Below, in pieces: positions 17,139 to 24,277 of a DNA stretch of 64,000 nt. The stretch spans positions 1 through 64,000 of the forward strand of contig JAKFVA010000013.1 in assembly GCA_021732385.1 (NCBI GenBank), given 5' to 3'. Position numbers and translations under genes: made by a program. The stretch is from Burkholderiales bacterium. Lineage in GTDB: Bacteria > Pseudomonadota > Gammaproteobacteria > Burkholderiales > Burkholderiaceae_C. A model generated the notes under the pieces. It saw nothing but the letters and a program-made list of their open reading frames with translations, was not told the origin of the DNA and searched no databases. Each line of letters opens with the position of its first letter. Within the stretch, counting starts at the first letter, position 1.

Positions 17139-18205
17139 GGCGCGTTTCTGACTGACAGCTTGCGCATTGATTTTCTTGAGCGCTCAAAAAAGAAGCGCAA
17201 CATCGCCGCTGTGGCATCAGGACCTTTGGTGTCGGTATAGGAGCCCCTGGAATGCCCGCCTGACCACGCATGTCCACTGCCATGCACCAGCCAATGCTCG
17301 GCCAGCGATTGCTCGGGTGTGCCGTAATAAGTCGAGCGTGTGTAGTGGCGGCCCTTACCAGACAGACCATGCTCCACCTCCACCCGCAGTGCTGCAGGTG
17401 AGGGTGATTGCTGTAGTGCAGCCTCGCTGTTTAGCAATACTTGAATCATGTGTTGACCATTTTTTGGGTGAACAGTGCGGTCGTTGGCCCCATGAAAGAC
17501 GATGGTGGATGATGGCTTGATTGCAGGTAGCGAAGCCGATTTCCAATGCGGAATACCGTTGCGCATTACCTGAACGGCTTGGATGGCGCTACTGGCAGCA
17601 CCAGGCGGTAATCCAGAATGAACGCCCAGTGCTGCAAAAATCTCGGGGTAGGCTGTGGCCACAATAGCTGCCATTGAGCCGCCTGCTGATAAGCCCGCAA
17701 TATAAACCCGCTGTCGATCTATGGCGTGTTGCTTGATGATGGCACGGGTCATGCTGGCTAGCCAGGCTGGTTCGCCCTGACCGCGTTGTTGGTGCTTGGG
17801 CAGAAACCAGTTCCAGCACAGTGAGCGATTGGCCTTGCGTGACTGAACCGGATACAAAACCACAAACCCTTGTTCGCGGGCGTATTCATTCATCCCAGTA
17901 CCGGCGGCAAAATCATCAGGGCTCTGGCCGCATCCGTGCAGCATGACCACCAGGGGAAGTTGTTGGCCTGTAAAGCCGGGTGGATGGTAGATTTTGCAAT
18001 GGCGATCAACCGATGCATACAGGTGAACTACTTCAAAAAAGCCGTTTTTTTCAGGCGATGCGGTCGTTGCAGCCAGTGTTTGAGCAGGACGTGGTCGAGC
18101 ACGCGATTTGGTTTTCTTAGGGATGTTCCGCGTTGTTGCAAGGCGGTTGACATTTCGCGTTATGCGCGCGGCTGCCCGCATCAATTTAAAAAAAGCGCGA
18201 CTCAT
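17135..18205 (-). CDS. PHB-depolymerase-type esterase (alpha/beta hydrolase)
   Basis: A 356-aa protein of the esterase PHB-depolymerase family. The basic N terminus (LMRAAARITRN...) resembles that of family members and carries no clear signal peptide. The core has VVMLHGCGQSPDDFAAGTGM (oxyanion region), nucleophile Ser173 in AGLSAGGSM, Asp in FHGANDRTVHP, and His in GSGHAWSGG. The substrate may be intracellular or extracellular polyhydroxyalkanoate or another ester; this cannot be told from sequence. The start codon at 18205 lies in the loop of a perfect terminator hairpin, and there is no ribosome binding site; ATG at 18181 is an alternative. Confidence 0.82.
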   Translation of the reverse strand: MSRAFFKLMRAAARITRNVNRLATTRNIPKKTKSRARPRPAQTLAATTASPEKNGFFEVVHLYASVDRHCKIYHPPGFTGQQLPLVVMLHGCGQSPDDFAAGTGMNEYAREQGFVVLYPVQSRKANRSLCWNWFLPKHQQRGQGEPAWLASMTRAIIKQHAIDRQRVYIAGLSAGGSMAAIVATAYPEIFAALGVHSGLPPGAASSAIQAVQVMRNGIPHWKSASLPAIKPSSTIVFHGANDRTVHPKNGQHMIQVLLNSEAALQQSPSPAALRVEVEHGLSGKGRHYTRSTYYGTPEQSLAEHWLVHGSGHAWSGGHSRGSYTDTKGPDATAAMLRFFFERSRKSMRKLSVRNAP

Positions 18206-18223
18206 ATCAATTTGTCGCGCTTT
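18188..18223 (-). terminator. Perfect intrinsic terminator overlapping the esterase start
   Basis: On the minus strand AAAGCGCGAC (18223-18214) pairs with GTCGCGCTTT (18201-18192) across a 12-base loop, and seven T follow (18194-18188). It lies 49 bases after the DUF2177 stop, as expected for that gene's terminator. The loop contains the ATG of the esterase at 18205-18203, and the 3' arm encodes its SRAF residues. Confidence 0.75.
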
Positions 18224-18271
18224 AATGTAAATCTACTTAACCTGAGAGCTTAAGAAGGAAGTCAGCGTGCA

Positions 18272-18679
18272 TTAGCTAATTTCAAACTGTTGCATGGCTC
18301 CCTTGGCTGCTGCGGCTGAAACAGTGCTAACCAATGTGCCCCAAGCCATATCAAGTAAAGAAACACCTACTGGCCAGTCGCGCAAGGTGGCAAGGTTGGT
18401 CAGGTCATAGGTGGCATATGCAAAAAATCCAAAAAGTGCAGCAGCTGTCAATGTCTTGCTCCAGCCAATGGTTTCCTGATGCGGTACCACCGCAAAGATC
18501 ATCAAACCCAACGCAAAGAGCGCATAAAACAACAACGCTACGGCCACGTTGAACTTGAGTGCCATCAAGTGACCGATCCCCTGCTGATACAGCGGTTTGG
18601 CAATGAGACCCAACCAAAGCGCATCCAGCGCCACTATCACAATGAAGCAGGCTGCATAACCGCCAAGGTAACGCATCAC
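18272..18679 (-). CDS. DUF2177 family membrane protein
   Basis: A 135-aa protein with four predicted transmembrane helices. It opens MRYLGGYAACFIVIVALDALWLGLIAKPLYQQGIGHLM, the typical DUF2177 start with its Asp-x-x-Trp-Leu motif. FFAYATYDLTNLATLRDWP is the second family landmark. Function is unknown. It lies three bases downstream of the glycine-zipper lipoprotein gene and is followed by an intrinsic terminator, so the two form a transcription unit. Confidence 0.85.
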   Translation of the reverse strand: MMRYLGGYAACFIVIVALDALWLGLIAKPLYQQGIGHLMALKFNVAVALLFYALFALGLMIFAVVPHQETIGWSKTLTAAALFGFFAYATYDLTNLATLRDWPVGVSLLDMAWGTLVSTVSAAAAKGAMQQFEIS

Positions 18680-18682
18680 TAT

Positions 18683-19189
18683 TTAAAAGCGGTAAATCTG
18701 GTTACCTTCCACCTTGACACGGTCGCCCACGCGCAAATCGTTAATCGTTTGATAATCAAACTGGCCGGTAGAACCGTTGTCATAACGCACCGTGACACGG
18801 TAAACGTCACTGTCATTGTTGTTGTTGTTGCGTTTTTCTACTTGATTGCCAACAACTGCACCACCCACTGCGCCCACCCCAGTAGCCACTGCGCGACCTG
18901 AACCACTGCCCACCTGGTTACCGACAACAGCGCCCAATATGCCGCCGATGATGGCACCAGCGCCTGATGAACGCGATTGCGCCGCTATATTTTCAATGTT
19001 GGTGACATTGCCAAACTGGGTTTGGTAACCCGACGAGTTAGACGAATTGTTGACCACTCCAGGCGAGTTGCTCACTGTACTACTGCGTTGTGGATTGGAT
19101 GTGCAGGCGGCTAGTAAAGTGAGCGTTGCGACGGAACAAATCATTGCGATGCTTCGATAGGCTGTATTGCGTGTTGAGCGTGTGGTCAT
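18683..19189 (-). CDS. Glycine-zipper 2TM lipoprotein (SlyB/PcP-like)
   Basis: A 168-aa outer-membrane lipoprotein candidate. The signal sequence ends in the lipobox LLAAC at about residues 26-30. A Ser/Asn-rich linker follows, then the glycine zipper AGAIIGGILGAVVGNQVGSGSGRAVATGVGAVGGAVVGNQVE. A short beta domain (YRVTVRYDNGSTGQFDYQ) ends the protein. This is the SlyB/Pcp plan. It differs from the larger non-lipidated glycine-zipper protein at 3384-4085. A GTAGG-type motif lies 128 bases upstream at 19317-19333. Confidence 0.86.
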   Translation of the reverse strand: MTTRSTRNTAYRSIAMICSVATLTLLAACTSNPQRSSTVSNSPGVVNNSSNSSGYQTQFGNVTNIENIAAQSRSSGAGAIIGGILGAVVGNQVGSGSGRAVATGVGAVGGAVVGNQVEKRNNNNNDSDVYRVTVRYDNGSTGQFDYQTINDLRVGDRVKVEGNQIYRF

Positions 19190-19316
19190 AAGAGTTCTCT
19201 AGCAGTTGATGAAAGCTGTTGGCTAAGATGCGCCATAGATTGCAGTATCACGCAGACAAATGCTGCGGTTCCTAGGCCTGCCGCTGCTAAGCGCGTCAGC
19301 TCTCAGAGGCAGCTCG

Positions 19317-19333
19317 TGTAAGCGCCTGCCTAC
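19317..19333 (-). promoter_or_regulatory. GTAGG-N5-GCTTACA motif
   Basis: Read on the minus strand this is GTAGG CAGGC GCTTACA, the same spacing as the sites at 14772 and 24220. It lies in the 166-base gap between the PLD gene end and the glycine-zipper lipoprotein start, which otherwise shows no gene. Confidence 0.35.
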
Positions 19334-19355
19334 CCCAAACACGCGCTGCAATGGC

Positions 19356-20780
19356 CTACAACCAATAAGCCCAGGTGCGAGAAAAAAACTCTTTGATGCG
19401 CAAGTCCAGCGGCCTGCGCTCCCATTGAGCCAAGGTAATGGCGTCCGATGCAGCAAGGTCTTTATCAAACATGGCCTGCACCTGACTGCCAAATTCTGTG
19501 CCGAGCACGACAGCATTCAATTCGTAGTTGTGCAAAAAACTGCGCCAGTCAAGATTGGTTGAACCCACTGTTGCCCAAACACCATCGATCAACGCGGTTT
19601 TGGAGTGCAAGATGACGCCACGACGCTCGTAAATCTTCACCCCTGCAACCAGCAGCTGATGGTAATAGCCGCGCCCGGCATGAAAGGTTAACCAGGAGTC
19701 AGTCTGGCTAGGCAGTATCAGCACGACTTCCACACCACGCCCTGCGGCGGCTTCTAGCGCGGTGAGCAGTTGTGGGTCAGGCACAAAATAGGCGTTGGTT
19801 ACACGCACGCTAATTTCTGCACTGCCGATGGCCGACAGCAGTGTGGCGTAAATCAGGCTGTAAGGGTCTTCAGGTGAACTACCAATCGCACGCACTACCT
19901 GTTGCCCCACATTTTCCGGCAATGGGAAGTAGTTTTTGACGGCAAGTGATGCGCCCTTTTGTGCTTCCCAGGTAGCCAGGAACAGTTTTTGAAACTCAGC
20001 CACTACAGGCCCGCGCAGTTGAAGATCGGTGTCACGCCAGGCTACCGTAGCGGTATTGCCGCTTTGCGCCTTCTGGCTGAATGATCCACCTGAGTAAACA
20101 CTGCTGATGTTGATACCGCCCAGGAATGCCGTGCGTCCGTCAACTATCAGTAGTTTGCGGTGGTCGCGTTGGTTGAGCGACCATTCCTTGCGCGCTAGCA
20201 AGGGGTTGATTGGGTTGAACTCCAAAACTTTGATGCCGCTGTCAATCAATCGCTGGAAAAAGACCTTGGGGGTGTCAAAAGTGCCGGCACTGTCCACTAT
20301 CAAATGCACTTGTACCCCCTGGCGCTGCTTGGCCATCAGGGTCTGCGCAAAGCGTTGGCCAACCTCGTCATCATCCATGATGTAGGTTTCCATGTGGATA
20401 TGGTCTCGCGCGGCATCAATCGCGGCAAACATGGCTCGGTAAGTGGCTGGACCGTCTTGCAGCAATACCACTTGGTTGCCTATGGTGAGTGGGCTACCTA
20501 CGATTGCCTCTTCAAGTGCAAGATGGCGGTCAAAAATACTGGTGCTTGTGCTGCGGCTTTTTAGACGCTCCAAGATGGCTTTGCTTTGCACAGCAGAAAG
20601 TGGGCCATATGCTCCGCTTAATGGCGTCGACGCTCCAATGCGGCGCGCCAGATCGGGCACCACGGTCGGCAGACTGCTGCACGCAGCCATGCCAAGCGCT
20701 ATTCCGACCAGGCAAACAGTCAGGAATAGGCGTAGATGGTGCCAGGTGTTGCGGCGGCAATCAGTTCCACTCGGGTGCAT
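19356..20780 (-). CDS. Phospholipase D / cardiolipin synthase-like lipoprotein
   Basis: A 474-aa PLD-superfamily protein with two HKD motifs: HRKLLIVDGRTAFLGG in the first half and HSKTALIDGVWATVGSTN in the second. Both are intact. The N terminus carries a lipoprotein signal (CLVGIALGMAACSS, lipobox MAAC). Cardiolipin synthases normally have N-terminal transmembrane helices, so a lipid anchor suggests a ClsC/YmdC-like or periplasmic phospholipid-remodelling enzyme. The start MHPSGTD at 20780 is preferred to the longer frame beginning MCCCSW, which runs into DUF3309. It is 10 bases from the DUF3309 stop, and so in its operon. Confidence 0.87.
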   Translation of the reverse strand: MHPSGTDCRRNTWHHLRLFLTVCLVGIALGMAACSSLPTVVPDLARRIGASTPLSGAYGPLSAVQSKAILERLKSRSTSTSIFDRHLALEEAIVGSPLTIGNQVVLLQDGPATYRAMFAAIDAARDHIHMETYIMDDDEVGQRFAQTLMAKQRQGVQVHLIVDSAGTFDTPKVFFQRLIDSGIKVLEFNPINPLLARKEWSLNQRDHRKLLIVDGRTAFLGGINISSVYSGGSFSQKAQSGNTATVAWRDTDLQLRGPVVAEFQKLFLATWEAQKGASLAVKNYFPLPENVGQQVVRAIGSSPEDPYSLIYATLLSAIGSAEISVRVTNAYFVPDPQLLTALEAAAGRGVEVVLILPSQTDSWLTFHAGRGYYHQLLVAGVKIYERRGVILHSKTALIDGVWATVGSTNLDWRSFLHNYELNAVVLGTEFGSQVQAMFDKDLAASDAITLAQWERRPLDLRIKEFFSRTWAYWL

Positions 20781-20790
20781 ATATGCAGGG

Positions 20791-20949
20791 TTAAATTCGC
20801 CCCATGAGCAGCAGCACAACCACTACCAGCACCACCAAGCCAAGGCCACCGCTGGGGCCATAGCCCCAGTTCTTGCTGTACCCCCAACTTGGAATCGCAC
20901 CAATTAAAAGCAATATCAACACAATCAATAAAATTGTTCCTAAGCTCAT
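20791..20949 (-). CDS. DUF3309 small hydrophobic protein
   Basis: A 52-aa protein, MSLGTILLIVLILLLIGAIPSWGYSKNWGYGPSGGLGLVVLVVVVLLLMGRI in content. Two hydrophobic helices flank the conserved PSWGYSKNWGYGPSGGLGL loop typical of DUF3309. The ATG at 20949 follows AGGAGA. It lies between the collagen-like lipoprotein gene (32 bases upstream) and the PLD gene (10 bases downstream), in one orientation. Function is unknown; family members are common in stress-related gene sets of beta- and alphaproteobacteria. Confidence 0.85.
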   Translation of the reverse strand: MSLGTILLIVLILLLIGAIPSWGYSKNWGYGPSGGLGLVVLVVVVLLLMGRI

Positions 20950-20981
20950 GGTGTTCTCCTTGTCGTGGTGGTTGAATTAGT

Positions 20982-21311
20982 TCAGTTACGCGTAGCTGGC
21001 GGTACGACGATGATCGATGTATCACCAGGCCTGCCAGTACTACCTGTATTGCCTTGGACTCCATCATTACCTTGCATGCCAGTAGTTCCGGTTGAACCCG
21101 TAGCCCCGGTTGAGCCGGTAGAGCCCATAGAGCCGGTAGAGCCGGTAGAGCCGGTAGAGCCAGTGGAGCCAGTGGAGCCGGTTGCGCCTTGTGGACCAGC
21201 GGGGCCGGGCACAGCCACGGGTGTAGTGGGTGCGACAACCACAGGGGCCCTGTCGCAAGCGCTGAGAATCAGCGTGGCCAATAGAACGGTCAGTAGTGCG
21301 GAATGTTTCAT
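20982..21311 (-). CDS. Collagen-like repeat lipoprotein
   Basis: A 109-aa protein. The signal sequence ends in lipobox ILSAC at about residues 15-19. A Val/Pro-rich spacer precedes about 19 uninterrupted Gly-X-Y triplets, mostly GST with [15 protein letters not shown] and GND variants. A short hydrophobic end ([12 protein letters not shown]) closes the protein. Bacterial collagen-like domains form triple helices without hydroxyproline, so a surface- or periplasm-exposed trimer anchored by lipid is expected. The ATG at 21311 follows AGGAG. It leads the operon with DUF3309 and the PLD gene. Thr/Ser-rich triplets could be glycosylated; that is inference. Confidence 0.82.
   Translation of the reverse strand: MKHSALLTVLLATLILSACDRAPVVVAPTTPVAVPGPAGPQGATGSTGSTGSTGSTGSTGSMGSTGSTGATGSTGTTGMQGNDGVQGNTGSTGRPGDTSIIVVPPATRN
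21112..21183. repeat. 9-bp tandem repeat coding for Gly-Ser-Thr triplets
   Basis: Eight head-to-tail 9-base units, consensus GAGCCGGTA on the plus strand, lie inside the collagen-like gene. Three units are identical and the others differ at one to three bases. Unit length is a multiple of three, so gain or loss of units changes protein length but not frame. Confidence 0.85.
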
Positions 21312-21502
21312 GGGAACTCCTAGAGAATGAAAATTTGATGAGAGTAAAGATTCGGAAGCAACCGTTTGAACTACGCATCGCACCCGACCAAAAAGACAGT
21401 AGTCGGCTGGCCTGCAAAGCACTGTGCGCTAGCTAACGCATCAGTTGTTTTTTTTAAATAGGATGTCCTTTGCGCAATGTGATTGGGTTGTTTGACACCT
21501 GT

Positions 21503-23608
21503 TTAACGCGCTCGTGCCGGCGCCGTGCGTTGAGTAGCAGCCCGCTGTGCCAGGCGCTGACACCCGGAAGCACCGCGTTGCGCTTTTTCGGCATCGCCGG
21601 TATCAATTAGGGGCAACAAGGCTGCAAGCGGGTTCACCAGTGCGAGCAACACTACACCGGCAAGCTTCAGGCCAAGGGCTTGCTTTTCCAGTGACACGCT
21701 GGGCTGGGCAAAACTGCCCTTTATGCGCAAGGGGGTCCGCAGGGTCAGTGGGCTAAAGTCTTTTGGTATCACCACAGCCTGCAAGTCGAGTGACTCGTTG
21801 GCCAGTGAGAGGGAGCCGTTGATCCAGATCGCCGAGTCGCTGGTATCCAGCACCATGACGCGCGGACGGAACACCCCCCCCTCGGCCAGCAAATCGATCA
21901 CGCCGCATTGCACCGGCAAGGCATCGTCGCCAGCAATCAGCACACCCAGCGCCTGGGCAATGTCGATACCAGCAGCTTCAACGACCAAGTGGGAAATGCT
22001 ACCGTCTAACAGCTCACTGCGCGCACGGCCTTTTAGACTGGCCAGAATTTCCGCGGTAGAGCGGCCACGTCCTTGCAATACGGCATTACCGTTGAGCCGA
22101 CCCGACACATAAGGTGGTGCGTTGCCCTCACGCGCCAGCCGCAGCCAGCGCTCCAGCCGCACGCCATCCCAGCGCACGTCGGCATTCCAGACGGCTTGCG
22201 CGGCGCGCCCATCCAATACCAGCCGGCCCATCAACTGCCCTTGCGCGGTACTTGCCTTGAGATCTTGAAAAGTTAATACGCCACTATTTAATAGCAAGTG
22301 CATGTGCAGCGGTCGCAGCGGCTCCAGCAGACGGGTGTTCAAGTCAACCTCACTGATGTCCACCAGCACATTCGCATTCATGGCACGCAGGGCCGCCAGG
22401 TCGAAAGGCACAGCGGGCAAAACCTTTTTGTCAGCGGTGGTTGTGGCCGTAGCGCTGTTAGCTGGCAGTACGCCAACGGCTGGCCCCAAGTCAGCCAGCA
22501 GCAAGCGGCTGCCGCCCAGTCGACCAGACAGCACAGGCAGCGAACCGCCTGTTTCAAATACAAAAGCGCCTGTCAATCGGCTGGCACCGACAGTCGCGTC
22601 ATCAACCACGACTCGCCAGGCGCTGCCCTTTTTACCAATCCAGCCGTCGGTTTTAAAGGCTGCCGTGGTGGGCAAGGTCACACCCAGTGGCTCACCGGCG
22701 GCGGCCAACGAAGGCCCCTTCAGGTTAAAGCGCCCAGTCAGCCCACGCAGGGTCAACGCGTCCAGCGCGCTGCCTTTAAAAACCAGACTGGCGCGGCCCA
22801 CAGTGGCGTTCAGACTGAAGGCCACGGGCGCGTTTTCAGCTCCTTCACTGAGCCATGGCAGCAAGCCGTCCGATACCAATTGCGCTTTTAATGGCTGGTT
22901 ACGGTAGTGGCCCAAAGCGTTAGCCTGCAAGCTGGAGGTGCGATTTGAGCTGGATGTGGCTTGCGCACCATCAATGAGCGACAAACGAATGTCGAGCTGG
23001 CTGGCCAACAGCGCATCGTCGTAATGCAGTCGACCATTTTTAACTTCGAGAAAACCAAAGACGGGCACCTGCGCGGTTTGCGCAGATGCGGTGCTGGAGT
23101 TATCCGCGTTCCACTGCCAGGATGCGCGCCCATCTGCCAACCGGTGCAGCCATGCGTCTAGTGTTTCTGCCTGCAAGCGCGCTATGCGCAGCGGCGGGTC
23201 TCCTGCGTCATGCGTGTAGGCCTGCCACAAGTCTGTGTAATCCAAAGCCAGCCTCAAATTGCTGGCGCGCAAGGTGTAAGGGGCAGAACTCCAAGCCGGA
23301 GCGGCAATTTCAATTGCGGGCAACTGCAGCCGCACACCCCCTATGAAGCGTATGCTGAATTGCTCTAATGAGGACGCGGCTTGCGTTGTACCTGCCGTGG
23401 CCTCAGCAGGGGTGCCTGCAACCTGTTGGTTGTCAACAGAAAACCGAACCTGTCGCCCCAGTGTTTGTGACAGGCGTGTTTCCAGTGGGGTCGCTAAAAA
23501 TGGCCAACCCAGCCACTCACCCAACGCAATCCCGGTAATCAATAAACCGACAGCGGCAGCGGCAAACCACCAGCCACGCTGGCGTGCCGGGCCGGGTGTT
23601 GCATTCAT
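21503..23608 (-). CDS. AsmA family protein
   Basis: A 701-aa protein with one N-terminal transmembrane helix (about 12-30, WWFAAAAVGLLITGIALGEWLGW). A large periplasmic beta-rich body follows, with the AsmA opening PLETRLSQTLGRQVRFSVDN and the C-terminal AsmA domain (SGRLNGNAVLQGRGRSTAEILASLKGRARSELLDGSISHL). AsmA-like proteins are bridge-type lipid carriers between inner and outer membranes. Its ATG overlaps the stop of the PNPOx-like gene by four bases. The stop is 191 bases from the collagen-like gene; that gap contains only a T-rich tract and no gene. Confidence 0.85.
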   Translation of the reverse strand: MNATPGPARQRGWWFAAAAVGLLITGIALGEWLGWPFLATPLETRLSQTLGRQVRFSVDNQQVAGTPAEATAGTTQAASSLEQFSIRFIGGVRLQLPAIEIAAPAWSSAPYTLRASNLRLALDYTDLWQAYTHDAGDPPLRIARLQAETLDAWLHRLADGRASWQWNADNSSTASAQTAQVPVFGFLEVKNGRLHYDDALLASQLDIRLSLIDGAQATSSSNRTSSLQANALGHYRNQPLKAQLVSDGLLPWLSEGAENAPVAFSLNATVGRASLVFKGSALDALTLRGLTGRFNLKGPSLAAAGEPLGVTLPTTAAFKTDGWIGKKGSAWRVVVDDATVGASRLTGAFVFETGGSLPVLSGRLGGSRLLLADLGPAVGVLPANSATATTTADKKVLPAVPFDLAALRAMNANVLVDISEVDLNTRLLEPLRPLHMHLLLNSGVLTFQDLKASTAQGQLMGRLVLDGRAAQAVWNADVRWDGVRLERWLRLAREGNAPPYVSGRLNGNAVLQGRGRSTAEILASLKGRARSELLDGSISHLVVEAAGIDIAQALGVLIAGDDALPVQCGVIDLLAEGGVFRPRVMVLDTSDSAIWINGSLSLANESLDLQAVVIPKDFSPLTLRTPLRIKGSFAQPSVSLEKQALGLKLAGVVLLALVNPLAALLPLIDTGDAEKAQRGASGCQRLAQRAATQRTAPARAR

Positions 23609-24129
23609 GCAGGTGTGGTGTGCAGGCTAGGAGTGCCCAAGCCGCTCAGCGTGTCGTGGTCTCCCATACCAATCGGTTTGCCTGCAACGATGGAGGCTGC
23701 CATGGCAAACATGCGCACCATTTTGCTGTGTGGCGCATCCCAGAACTCGGCGCTGTTGGGGACAAATTTAAGCAATGCCAAATTGGGCGAATCGGAGCCA
23801 TCCGGAAACCAGGGCCGGGCAAACGGGGTCCAATAACGTTCAATGCGGTCATGGTCCACATGAACTTCCCCCCGGCCTGATACGGATACGTAGGTTGAAC
23901 CATCTGGGTCAGTAAAACTCAGATTGATGTGCGCCAGGTGCTTGACTTTCTCAGAGCGCAGGTCGGTAAAGAACCAGATGACGCCGCTGCTGTCCATCTC
24001 TTGCGGTGACATCGGTCTGCTTACTAACGCACCGTGCGCGTCTTCAGTGGTGAGCATGGCTACTTTCATGTCCTTGATCAGCTCACAAAGCTGGGTCAGC
24101 TCAGCGCTGCTCTGGGTTTCGGTTTTCAT
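23605..24129 (-). CDS. Pyridoxamine 5'-phosphate oxidase-like general stress protein
   Basis: A 174-aa split-barrel flavoprotein-type protein of the general stress protein 26 group. VAMLTTEDAHGALVSRPMSPQEMDSSGVIWFFTDLRSEK is the family opening, followed by VNLSF-type strands (INLSFTDPDGSTYVSVSGRGEV) and the WFPDGSDSPNLALLKFVP block. Such proteins bind FMN or F420; the reaction is unknown. The start MKTETQ at 24129 has GGAG upstream, and the longer frame is rejected. It is translationally coupled to the AsmA gene. A GTAGG-N5-GCCGACA motif lies 91 bases upstream. Confidence 0.85.
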   Translation of the reverse strand: MKTETQSSAELTQLCELIKDMKVAMLTTEDAHGALVSRPMSPQEMDSSGVIWFFTDLRSEKVKHLAHINLSFTDPDGSTYVSVSGRGEVHVDHDRIERYWTPFARPWFPDGSDSPNLALLKFVPNSAEFWDAPHSKMVRMFAMAASIVAGKPIGMGDHDTLSGLGTPSLHTTPA

Positions 24130-24219
24130 GGAGAACTCCTGAGTTTGGGTGGTGGATTGGCAAACAACCATCGTCCGTCAGGGCCGAGTCGTGCGCCATC
24201 AGTCACAGGCGACTTGGGA

Positions 24220-24236
24220 TGTCGGCAAGCGCCTAC
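24220..24236 (-). promoter_or_regulatory. GTAGG-N5-GCCGACA motif
   Basis: On the minus strand this reads GTAGG CGCTT GCCGACA, the best match to the recurring motif. It is 91 bases before the PNPOx-like start, in the gap after the molybdoenzyme operon. Confidence 0.4.
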
Positions 24237-24277
24237 AGCTTAAATAGCTGCGCTGCTTAGTGCGGTGACCGCAGCAA

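Noticed and set aside
21112-21183. CRISPR-like short repeat array
   Set aside because: Units are 9 bases with no spacers and encode Gly-Ser-Thr triplets in a lipoprotein gene.
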